DNA of 64,000 bases from Populus alba (lineage: Eukaryota; Streptophyta; Magnoliopsida; Malpighiales; Salicaceae). Positions 24,706 to 35,143 of this stretch are shown piece after piece (position 1 is the first letter of the stretch; the number at the start of each line of letters is the position of its first letter). The notes beneath the pieces are model-generated. The model did not search any database. It saw only the letters and a list, made by a program, of their open reading frames with translations, and was not told the DNA's origin. A program made the translations under genes and the position numbers. The stretch lies in NCBI RefSeq assembly GCF_005239225.2, contig NC_133287.1, positions 2,957,493-3,021,492 of the forward strand. Direction: 5' to 3'.

Positions 24706-27700
24706 TGGTTTGTGTCACTGGTGTATATATATATATAAAAGTACAATCTGGAAAGTTATTATTATTTTTATCGAACAAAGTATTTGACGCGTTCAATATT
24801 TCACGGTGTCCAATTATAATAAATTTGTATTTTTCGGAGCTTCCAGAACCTCTGAATTACGAATGAGAACAGCGAGGTCCAGCAGGAAGGTTCCTGAAGA
24901 AACGAATTAATAATGTTCGTGGAGATGCTTAGAAAAGGCGAAGGACGTCACAACTCACATGGCTGCCAATACTATTGGAGTGTTCAAATCTCACGCACAT
25001 TCTTGCTGTTTGTACGAATGTTCCTCATTGAAATGACTAGTCGTTGGCCATGATTTTCTTAGAATAATCAGTGCTCTTTTTTTAAAAAAATAAAAATAAA
25101 AATAAAAATAAAAATAGAGACTCTGGATTCTGTACAGCCTGGATGAGCATGATTTAGGCATTTCACACTTTACTCTCTAACATCAACGACAATTACAGGA
25201 GTGTTGCATGAGCAAACACATGCTGACTTCACATGCCAAAAAAATATTTATAGTTTTACGTTTATGATTTTTTTATTAAGTTTCATGTCCATTTATCAAA
25301 ATAAAGTTTTTATCGTAGCACCCTTTGTAAATTGTTAGCATTTTTTATACAATAATTGTCAAAATATCATGTTAATTGATACAATTATTTTTATAATAAC
25401 CATTTTAAATGTAAATTGTGATTCTGTATGTAATATCATCGGTAAACTTACACATTATTATACTATTTAATTTTTTTTAATTTTTTTATGATGATTTTTT
25501 TGATATATACATAAGAAAATTCCTGATTGTGTTTACTAACAGATCTAACGACAATAAAAATTCAATTGATAAATATTACCGTAATATATGAATGGAAAAT
25601 TTTAGTTGATATTTTTATTTGAATTTGTCAATTTTTTAATAGTGGATGAAAGATGCTTATTGACTTGAATTTAAGAAAATATTACGCTAGAACAAATGAG
25701 GCAAGATTTAAAAGAAAGCTACACTTTGTATTTGCTGCAAATTAAATAACCGATAATTCCCTCTTTCAGTTTCATTTCCTCCTCTGTTTCCTTCTTGTTT
25801 GGGTTCAATGGCTGAGCTCGTACCAAACTTCCATCGCACCAAACAGCCTACTAATGGTTTCGGCTCGTTAGTAAGGGTCCATTGCTGAGCTCTACGAACA
25901 CTTGCTAATAAGGAAAAGATGGGAGTTCTTGTTGGTTTGGGCCTACTGCCCACTCAATTACTCGATCTTGAAAGGTGGACGCATGAAGTTTTCTGGTTCT
26001 GAACAAGGATCTATAAATTAAAATATGGAGTCCTCCCCTTACCACATCAAGAACAATTAAAAAAATAAAAAGAAAAACCCCTTCACTTACATTATTGGAT
26101 TTGGATGAATTACAGGAACTGGATGAAAACGGAATGAAGACGATCAATCACCTTAGGTTGGGGGTTATGATCTGAAATTAACCTGCATCGATTTTTTTTA
26201 TTAAAAAAACATATTTTTTTGGTTTATAAAAATTTTATTGATGTTGTTTTGATTGGATAAACCAAATCATTAAAAATTCAATTGGATTAATTACATCAAT
26301 ATCTTATCTAATTTAATTAAAAATCTAATTTAAATTAGACTTTAAGATCTAGATTTTTCAAATTTTTCAAGTTAATCTACCAAACCAAACAAAGATTAAT
26401 AACTATGATATTAGTACCTGGATACTCAGTATATATATTGTAAAATGATTTCAATTTCAATACATGCTAGCTAATAAAAAAATAAATGGTTTCATTTTAT
26501 TATTTTTTTATCTCGTAAAAATGATTTCCAAGATGCATCAAATAAAGAAAATAGGTAGATCCATTTACTCTGATTTCATAAACATTCTGCAGGGCCTAAT
26601 TGGTAACTGTTTACTGGCCGGGGACTGTTCAATAACCAAATTTTAAAAAGTATAAAAACAACTTTTTTTAAACCACAACCACAACAGCTACCGCAATGCC
26701 AAACACACTCTAAAAGTAAAAAAAACAATTTTATAAACTTCTGGATTACAAATATTTTCAACCACCGTGCTATATCAGAAACAAAAGGCCAGTGTCCACA
26801 CACATATGAGACCAGAGACATTGCAAATCAAAGCCATATCAGGTGAGAAAGATACTAGTTAAATCTGAAGGATCTTCCAAAAAAGAAGTCCCTTTCACCA
26901 TTATTGATCAAGTCATTGTTAACAGTGGATCCAGGAGGGGAAAACCTGTTTGAGATGGCCTCTAGGTCAAGCTATTCAGGGCTACCATCTAATCTGTCTT
27001 ATAAGCTGAAAAGACTCGAGCTTCCATTATTCTCAACTCCCCCAATTTCGTATGGTTCTGCTCTGATTGGGAGGAAGGTCAAACAATATTTCTGGATTTG
27101 TTTTCGAGCAAAAAAACACGTAATTTGTATCACACTGCTGATATTGGCAGGTTATCCACTGCTGATCAATTCTGGAGTGTAGCAGAACTGAACTCCCACA
27201 GGTCTTTGCATTATTTATGTTAGAAATAATATAAATTATATATTGAAATTTTATTTAACAGTTTAAATTATTGAGTTGAAATGGATTTTTGACATGGTAT
27301 TAGAGCTTTGATAACCAAGCGGTTATGAATTCGAATCTCACCATCTTATTTATTTGATAAAAATTAAGCACAAGATAACATGAACATGTGTAAGTTTCAA
27401 GCTTGAAGGGCTTTTCTTGAGAAGGATGTGTTAGAAAATAATATAAATTATATCCTGTAACTTTACATAATAACTTAAGCTATTGAATTGAAATGGTTTT
27501 TTGTGAGAATCTAACATAGTTCATCTTGGAATTTGACATGAATCTAATCCATTTCAGCAATGGAACAGTCTCATAGAGCGATTCTTTTTATCGAGGAAGA
27601 CAGGGATGATGTGATTCATAAATTGTTGCTTTTGGAAGTTCTTTCAAGGGTTGGTTCGTGTCAAAACGTTCAATTACAGGCCTAATTCAATAGTGTTTTA

Positions 27701-28512
27701 GCAGGAAAAACGTTGTGCGATTGTCTTCAAAGTACTTTCACATCAAATTATGGAACTGAAACCTGTTTCAATGCTTAAACATTGCCGAGACGACTTGACT
27801 TCAAGTCCCTAATTTTTTCACATCATACATGCACACTGCATTCACCACATTTGCTTGTGGGGATTTATTTTTTTTTTTTTTTTCCATTTTTGGTTATATA
27901 TTGAAAAAAAATAATCAATGAAATTTACTTTCTGATTAGAAAAAAAAACCCATGTTTTAAAGCGAGGAAATTATTTTCTAATTTAAAAAAAACACAACAC
28001 ATTTTCTATGAATGACTCAATATACACAATATATAATAATAATAATAATAAATAGAATACATGTAGATAGATTTAGAAAATAACTTGTAAGAATATATAT
28101 CCCCTCATCTCTCTATCACTCCCATGTTCATGCATTATTCAACTTTGGGTGGCACACCATACCCTCCCTTTATCAAAGTGCTCTTTTGAAACCAAAAATC
28201 TTTCCCTTTCCAACAATAAATAATGACCCTTTTTCCATATCTTTCTAAGGCAAATCCATATAGGGTAGTGTATAATAATCATCTCATCTCATGTCAACTT
28301 AATTAAATCCTTGGATTTAGTGATTAACTGTACTTAATCATCGGTATAATACAACGTTAATTCACTAACAAACATTCAAAAACCCAAAAAAAGAAGAAGA
28401 AGAAGACTCAAAACCCTCAAGAAACTGCCTCTCATTACCAGCTTTAATTAATCAAAATTAACTGGACCTAACCCTCTAGAGTCTAGAGCTTAAACCCTTT
28501 TTTAAGCACTAA
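24706..28512. other. Intergenic region, no gene supported
   Basis: AT-rich with a TRIM-like element at 27218-27516 and a MITE fragment at about 26640-26715 (CTACCGCAATGCCAAACACAC). The ORFs in 25700-26150 and 26900-27180 match no family I recognise and lack support. Confidence 0.6.
27218..27516 (+). mobile_element. TRIM-like short LTR element
   Basis: Two short terminal repeats start TGTTAGA and share AATAATATAAATTATAT and ATTGA(G/A)TTGAAATGG: 27218-27294 and 27429-27516. Directly after the first repeat comes TGGTATTAGAGC (27295-27306), one base from the primer-binding site complementary to initiator-Met tRNA. Before the second lies a purine-rich GAGAAGGATG. There is no coding capacity. A target duplication is not evident. 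Confidence 0.65.
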
Positions 28513-29334
28513 TTAATCACACTTCACCGGGAAACAGCTTGCGTTTTTGGCCGGAGATATATCAATCTCTATCAGGTTATCCTCTTCAACGTGAAAATCC
28601 AAACCCGGATCCAAACCCAAACCCATATCCTTCTTGGTATCACTGTGATCAAGAGCTATCTCTATCAATAGCCCTTCTCTATCCTCCTCTTCCCATTTAA
28701 AGCAACACCTCTCCGGCATGTCCCACTCTCCGGCAACTGAAAACTCACCGTCAGAATCCGAATCAGAATCCGTTTCCGGGTAATACATAGCCAAAGATGG
28801 ATATCTTTCCAAACCACCAAACCGAGTCGGATCCTGAACCGCGTCCTTCTCATTCGGATTCTCCTCCTCTTCTCCTTCATACCCCTCGTATATAACCTCC
28901 AATGGAGCTCTGACATCCCATTCAACGGACGACCCTTTAAGTTCCAGGTTCGGATCCGGGTCAAAATGACTCTTTTCAGCACATTGGGTAGCACCCCATT
29001 TGTCTGCAAGAGTCAAAGAGCAAGAATTTGAAGCTCTACCGAAATGGGTGTCTTTGTTTTGCTTGATTTCAATGGTTTCATCGCCCTCAGTGACTGAAAG
29101 TTGGAGTCTTTGAATTGCACCAAGGCGTAAGAGCAAGAGCAAGAGAGTTAAAGTAATGATCAGTATAGAAGAGATTGAGTGCTTGTGTGCTTGAGGGAAG
29201 TATATGAGAATTAGCGTGTAGAGAGTGATGATGCAGGAGAATAGAGGATTATGAGAAAGATTAATGGAAGTCATGATTTCAATGATGAGAAAAGAGATGG
29301 AATTAGAATTCAGTTCCCATGAAAGATTTTCCAT
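28513..29334 (-). CDS. Small plant membrane protein, two helices and acidic tail, function unknown
   Basis: A single-exon 273-aa protein. Two hydrophobic segments lie near the N-terminus, at about residues 30-47 (LFSCIITLYTLILIYF) and 53-72 (SISSILIITLTLLLLLLRL). A long, strongly acidic tail follows, with EGYEGEEEENPNEKD and a (DS)n run near residue 190. The C-terminal part carries WEEEDREGLLIEI and EEDNLIEIDIS, a paired LIEI pattern that I associate with an uncharacterised plant protein family; I know no function. The coding frame is supported by its length, a sound ATG, a TATA-like motif about 160 bp upstream, and composition unlike its flanks. It probably sits in a membrane with the tail in the cytosol (inference). 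Confidence 0.78.
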   Translation of the reverse strand: MENLSWELNSNSISFLIIEIMTSINLSHNPLFSCIITLYTLILIYFPQAHKHSISSILIITLTLLLLLLRLGAIQRLQLSVTEGDETIEIKQNKDTHFGRASNSCSLTLADKWGATQCAEKSHFDPDPNLELKGSSVEWDVRAPLEVIYEGYEGEEEENPNEKDAVQDPTRFGGLERYPSLAMYYPETDSDSDSDGEFSVAGEWDMPERCCFKWEEEDREGLLIEIALDHSDTKKDMGLGLDPGLDFHVEEDNLIEIDISPAKNASCFPVKCD

Positions 29335-29492
29335 TTTCTTCCATAAAAAAGGAACTAAAAGGAGAGAATTTGGTTTAGAGAAGTCTAGGAGTTGAGATTT
29401 TGGACTACCATTTGAGAGTCAATGGATTTAACAAGACATGCGAGAGAAGGAGAGAAACAGCAGTGGGGTTTAAAGGAGATTGCTCTGTGGGG

Positions 29493-29500
29493 TTTATATG
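29493..29500 (-). promoter_or_regulatory. TATA-like box of the small membrane protein gene
   Basis: CATATAAA on the minus strand, about 160 bp upstream of the ATG. Between the two lies a GA-rich stretch in the leader. Confidence 0.45.
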
Positions 29501-29726
29501 CTTTTGTGTGTGTGTCTGAGAGAGCGAGAGCGAGAGATAGGTAAAGTGCGCGTAAGAGAGAGGCATGGAATATGTTAGAAGGGTTCCATGGTGTATTTGG
29601 CCACTCTACTATAAATTTTGTTGATTTTGATCCCTTTAAATTTATTGTCCAAATCTCATCCTCTTATTCTCTATTTCATAAACATTTGATCCTTCTATCA
29701 ATAATGAAGCTAAATTAGACTGCTAA

Positions 29727-29923
29727 GGGTCTGTTTGAAAACATGGTGCAAATCATGTTTTCTCAAATTTTGAATTTGTTTTGCTATTTTTTGTATATAT
29801 TTTCAGATTATTTTAATGTGTTGATTTTAAAAATAATTTTTTTTTAAAAAAACATCATTTTAATGTATTTCTAAATGAAAAGCATTTTAAACTGCAATTG
29901 CTACCATAATCTTCAGCAGGCCC
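29727..29923. mobile_element. Tourist-like MITE with TAA target duplication
   Basis: 197 bp. Left end GGGTCTGTTTGAAAACATGG; right end read inward GGGCCTGCTGAAGATTATGG. Flanked by TAA at 29724-29726 and 29924-29926. The GGGTCTGTTTG end and the 3-bp TAA duplication are typical of PIF/Harbinger-derived Tourist elements. Confidence 0.75.
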
Positions 29924-30059
29924 TAAATATAAAGGGAATATTGTAGAATGAAGGAAAAATTCTATGCAGATCTTGCTCAATTAATTTAAAATATTATATG
30001 TGAGATACAAATAACTACAATATTAGCAAGATAAATATGGGTTATTTTTTAAAAAAAAT

Positions 30060-30156
30060 TAAAATTCATTTTTCCCTTTTTCTATTTTAACAAATACATT
30101 CATGTTCTCCTATAAACATGTCTTTTTTTTTTTCCAGTATTCAAAATATAATTGGT

Positions 30157-30204
<48 letters not shown>

Positions 30205-30335
30205 AAAAAACACATTCATGTTCTTCTATAAACAAACATGTTTTTTTTTCTTGCATTTGAGTATAACGGATACAATTTCTTAAAAAAAAAATATATTTTT
30301 TTTATTTTAACAAATGCATACATGTTCTCCAATAA
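30060..30335 (+). repeat. Imperfect triplicated segment with AT microsatellite
   Basis: The phrase ACA(A)..CATTCATGTTCT.C.ATAAAC followed by a T run occurs three times (about 30090, 30208 and 30310). A 41-bp TA tract (30161-30201) lies between copies 1 and 2. Confidence 0.6.
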
Positions 30336-31040
30336 ACTTTTTTCTTTCTCGGTGGAATTTCTAATTTAATCATATTGAGTTGGAGAGGCAAGAATAGCGT
30401 AGAAAAACCTAAAAAAGAGAAATAAAACTAAGGTAGTAATCTAAGATAAAATTAAGAGTAGAGGGATTTATACACACCTTTTATCAATATCAAAGGGCTG
30501 TTGGGTCTGTATCACTGTTCAAGCACAAAGATGGGCTTCAATGGAGCATCTAACCAGATATGGCTTCACAGTATCCACAAAATCCACCGTCAACTCCTTC
30601 GATTGTTGCATTAATTTATGGATTTAATTACTACTTTTGATTGATTTTTGTGCCGAGGTTTTTTAAGCACATATATAGTTTCAAGATAGAATCCAACTTG
30701 ATTTCATGTGTTCCTTTGTTTCTAAGATTGTTTGATTAGTTCTTAATTCATGAATCTAAACCCCCCTCCTTCCATTTCTCAATTCAAGTTTCAAGGCAGT
30801 TCATTCATTAGAATTTTTTTAGAGGAGAAAGAATTAATCTGGAAAGTAATTACTTTTTGATATGCTACTATAATTTCTTGGTTTAAAATAGTTTTTGTAT
30901 TTAGATGTTTTTTAAAATATTTTTGTCTTGAAAAAGCATTAAATTAATTTTTTTAGTGTTTTTTTTATAATGTTAATGTATTTATAATTAAACAGGTAAA
31001 TAAAAAAATACTTTTACAAATTCAACAATAACATTAGAAA

Positions 31041-31311
31041 ACCAAAGAGTGTTGGTTTAGTGGTTAAGACATTGTTATATCCTTGTAAGGGTGAAAACAC
31101 AAGTTTGATCTCTAAGAAGCGCACTTTTCGGGAAGGGCAGCCACAAACCTGAATGAGACTAATCTTATCGTTTAAACCAACGAAGTGTTGGTTTAGCGGT
31201 TAAGACACTATTATATCCCTGCAAGATGAGAAAACAAGTTCGATCTTCAGAAAATATATTTGTTGGGAGGGGCAACTACGAACCTGAACGACACTAGTTT
31301 TATTGTTTAAA
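31041..31311 (+). mobile_element. Head-to-tail SINE dimer (2 x ~136 bp)
   Basis: Units 31041-31175 and 31176-31311 match along their length. Each has GTGTTGGTTTAG(T/C)GGTTAAGAC, a pol III A-box, and AAGTT(T/C)GATCT, a B-box, then GGGCA(G/A)C..C(A/G)AACCTGAA. Each ends in TT(A/T)T.GTTTAAA. This looks like a tRNA-derived SINE family of the Salicaceae type, present as a dimer. Confidence 0.75.
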
Positions 31312-31992
31312 AAGAATATAAAGATATCCAAATAAAAAATAATAATAATAACATAAGAAAACTTGGAGTCCCAATAAAATATATAAATGGACTTTTGGGA
31401 CAATGTGGATTGGAAAACTTTTTTCGGGCGGGTGGACATTGCATTATTTTGGTGGGCACAATTATCTTTTGAGAGAATTATTTCATCCTTTTTCTTGCAT
31501 CTACTTTAAGTCGAACAAAATCCTTACCTTTGGCCATTCTTTTTTTTCTTTCTTTCTTTCATGGCCTTTGTAGGTACCCATCTCCTTTTCCATGAGACGG
31601 CATTTGTCTTGAAATTTTGGTAAATTTTCTTTTCCTTTTCCCTCTCTACACAATTCATCGTGGACTTTTCAAGTTCGGAGATCTTGCTTTATCCCTCGAT
31701 GAAATTATGGCTATGGTTTTCGATCGAATAGTCCAAGAGAACTTGTCAATTTCTTCGGAAGTGAAGCAATTCTTTAATTTTGGCCTTGCGAGTGGCTTCG
31801 GAAGTGCATCTCTTGGAATCAATACGGCCAAAGCTCGGAATTAAGTTAAATAATTAAGTAATAAAAGTAGAAAATAATTTCCTTTTAGCTTAGACTTCAA
31901 TGCAGAGCTCGAGAGGATGGCCTTAGATATGATCTCTTGAAAAGAAAGGAAATATGTTCAATACCGTAGAAGCGTGCACTCACTATTTCATA

Positions 31993-32156
31993 TTTCATCC
32001 ATTTAAATTGAATCATATATGATAATTAATAATGGAATTAAAAATGATGTATTTTGTATGATTTAGAAGAAAGGAAATAACATAGAAGAATGGAAATACA
32101 TCCATTTTAATACATGGTTGTCAATATTTTATGCAACTCAATTTAAATGGATGGAG
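31993..32156. mobile_element. Stowaway-like MITE with TA target duplication
   Basis: 164 bp. Left end TTTCATCCATTTAAATTGA; right end read inward CTCCATCCATTTAAATTGA (17 of 19 identical). TA dinucleotides flank both ends (31991-31992, 32157-32158). The CTCC start and TA site are typical of Tc1/mariner-derived Stowaway elements. Confidence 0.75.
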
Positions 32157-32579
32157 TATAAAGAGATCGGTATTCTTGAGATAATAGAAATATTTTTCTC
32201 AAGGGGTTGGGTGTACATTTTTTTCGGCCATCGATCATGGTTCAAGTCTCAAGCTAATTAATTGTGAAATTAAAAACCTTAGAGCATAATTTATCCTTAA
32301 TCAAATAATGTTCTAAATTACTATATGTAAAAGTTGATTTGAAAATATTAACAAACTTAACCATTATAAATAATAATAATAATAAAAAAAACAAATAACA
32401 ACAACAACAAATCATGACTAGTGTTAGCTTAATAAATAATCAAGACATTGAATTTGTTTAATTATAGATCATTAATTCAAATTGTACATTTAAACTAAAA
32501 TTAAGACTAAACTAAAAACTTCAAACAATAATTATTAATTTTAAAAAAAAAAGAATTAATTAAAAAGAAAAAAAAATAA

Positions 32580-33000
32580 TGCTAAACCCGTTAAACCCAG
32601 GAGATATGTAACATTAAACTAATCTAAATAATTATATTTAAAAATAAATAAATAATAATAATAATAACAACAATAATAACACCGGTAAAGCAGCAAGAAA
32701 ACAAGACACATAAAAAAACTAAGACAACTTAAAAAAAAAAAAAACGACTAAGCAGTTTTACTGTGGAAATAAAAAAATTAATAAAAAAGAAAAACAAAAA
32801 AAATAATTTGAGCCGTTAAACCTGGAATGCGTGTTATAAAAGTTTGAGATACGAAAAAAAAATGAAAAGAAAAACAAAAGCAAAAAGGTCAACCAAGGCT
32901 CGATAGCGACTCATAAAAGAGGTTTCATAAAATGAAAAACCGATTAACTCGTTAAATCCGGAATACGTGTTATAAAAGTTTAAGCAAATTTTTTTATCCA
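32580..33000 (-). repeat. Degenerate repeats with TTTAACGGGTT-like cores
   Basis: Three copies of a segment like CCGTTAAAC(C)C.GGA.(A/T)(T/A)..GT(T/A)A, at about 32586, 32812 and 32948. The last two continue GTGTTATAAAAGTTT and lie about 130 bp apart. They are separated by A-rich DNA, probably remains of a larger element. Confidence 0.5.
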
Positions 33001-33056
33001 TTAAAAAAAACAAAGAAAAAATGAAGAAGGCAAAAAGAAAACCAAAACCAGTAGCA

Positions 33057-33106
33057 GGGATCAGTGTTTTAGGACTGCACAGTGTCCATAGTAAAACACT
33101 GATCCC
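33057..33106. repeat. Perfect 15-bp inverted repeat (hairpin)
   Basis: GGGATCAGTGTTTTA (33057-33071) and its exact reverse complement (33092-33106) are separated by 20 bases. The loop holds a second small stem, GGAC/GTCC. It stands at the edge of an A-rich repeat block. Confidence 0.85.
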
Positions 33107-35143
33107 CTATATATCAATTTTTGCTTAGCATGCACGTGGTGATCTCCATTAAAGCTAAGGTCTCCTTCATCAACAAAAGCATTTTATAGCTCATTGAAAA
33201 CCTACTCCAAGAAAGAATTAAGGGAAAAAAAAAAAAAAGGGTTCTGCATGCCTCCATGGATTGATCTATACTCAAAGGAATAGAATTTTCTCTTTAAAGT
33301 TTAGGAATTGTGGTAATTTTTGTTTTTTAGTGTTTTTTAAAAATATATTTACCTTGTAAAGAAATTAAATTAATATTTTTATTGATTTTCAATTATTTTG
33401 ATATATTAATATAATTTTTAAAAAACAATATGATTTTTTTAATTAATATATTTTTAAATAGAAATTATTTTTAATAAGCACTAAACTACAACATAATACC
33501 AAACACGTTATTTCTCAACATTATATATAATATATATATATATCCACCACTATAAAACCCTAACTTGGCTTCTAAGAAAATGCAAAGAAGTGAATGGACA
33601 TTAAAGAAACATTGAATTTCATTGCAGGGTCCCCTGTGGACTTTTGCATGCCCATTAATTGGTTATGGTAGAGTTTTGATATTTCAAAAGAAAAGGCTGT
33701 TCTTTTAGGTGTTAGATCTCACTCCTACAAAAACTTTTTCCTTTGTTCTTAGAATTATTTCCTTGATCAAAATAATTTACAATTATTACGGTTTTTTTTT
33801 TTTATAACATGAATCTACAAATATTTGGTGTCCTAATACATATATAGTATTTTTACTATCGGAAGATAACACGTGGAGTTATGAAAAATAAATTAAGTTT
33901 GTGATCAATTGAATTTATTTTTCATATTTCTCCAAACTATTTTTTTTACTATTTCATACAATGTGATTTTTTTCTGAGTAGAGTAGAATTATTAGTTTAT
34001 TACACTCAATTACCTCCGAAACCTGCTTTTGTATCAAATCAAAGAATTTCTAAACTAATAAGGAATCGAGCATATTTATGAGCTGCTTGTTGTCGGAAAC
34101 CATGCCAAAAAGCTGTGTAGGTTTTTCATTTTAAAAATTCGTTTTTTTTACGAGGTGCTAAGCTATCTTGATAATGTCTATTTTTTAATTTTTATTTTAT
34201 TTTTATCTAAATATTTTTTAGATGTTTTTTTTTTTATAATATTAAATTATTGGATTTTTTTATATAATATTAAAGTGTTGATGTTATGCGTCTATTTGAT
34301 ATTATAATAATTTTTTTTAAAAAAATTGTTTTTAATTTGAAAAAAAATACTTCATTAATGTTTTTTAAAATATTTTTTTATAATTTTTATGCTGATATTA
34401 AATATAAAAATATATTATTTTAATATTTTTAATTAAAAAAATACACGTATTTTTTAAAAAAGGCGGGTTAGACAGTGGTTATAAGTTGAGGCATACAAGA
34501 AATCTAGGCCGTCAACTCAATGTTGTAACGAAAAAACGTGGTTAGAAGGTTTCTTTCTGTACTAGATATCTTGGATGATATAATAGCACAGAGATAGACA
34601 GGTGGATCGGGGAGAGGGGTTTATGGTGGGGTTCAAAGCATGGATTAGCTACAAGGAATCTGCAGCTTTAGAGAGGCTTATCACATGGTCTGGAGCGCAG
34701 GTGTAAAACATATGGGACCTAAGCCTTTCCTTCCAGCACTTCCATTACTTCTCGCTCTCTCAAGTTTGATCATTTCTGTGTAGATTTAGCATACAGTTCT
34801 TCAAAAACTTGGAAGCTAGCAGCCAAACTCATAAAAGACCTAAACTTCAACTACTTCCAGTCATGTGACGGATTTTATATGGACGTTTCTCTGAACTTCG
34901 AACCTAATTATAGCCTCCCATAAAGTTATAAAAAAAAAAATCTTGAAATATGTGGTGGTATTTACAAAAATCTAGAAATTATCTTTGAAGGGGGGCCCTT
35001 TGAACTCGCTTCATTAAGTTCATGTTTGCAAAATATCTGCAGTTCAGCATGAACCAGAACTTGGCCTTCTCAATTTTCCAGTCTTTAGTTTGGAAGTAAG
35101 ATCTCCGAGGCCTTGAGGAATGGATGGCAAGACTATACGGAAG

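Noticed and set aside
25708..26147. Two overlapping ~80-aa ORFs
   Set aside because: No family resemblance; the region contains a small internal repeat (GGCTGAGCTC / TTGCTGAGCTC) and AT-rich DNA.
26904..27182. 92-aa plus-strand ORF
   Set aside because: No recognised domain; it ends next to the TRIM-like element.
31617..31844. 75-aa plus-strand ORF
   Set aside because: No family match; isolated between repeats.
32200..32290. B-box-like GGTTCAAGTCT as a tRNA gene or SINE
   Set aside because: No A-box at the right distance and no cloverleaf.
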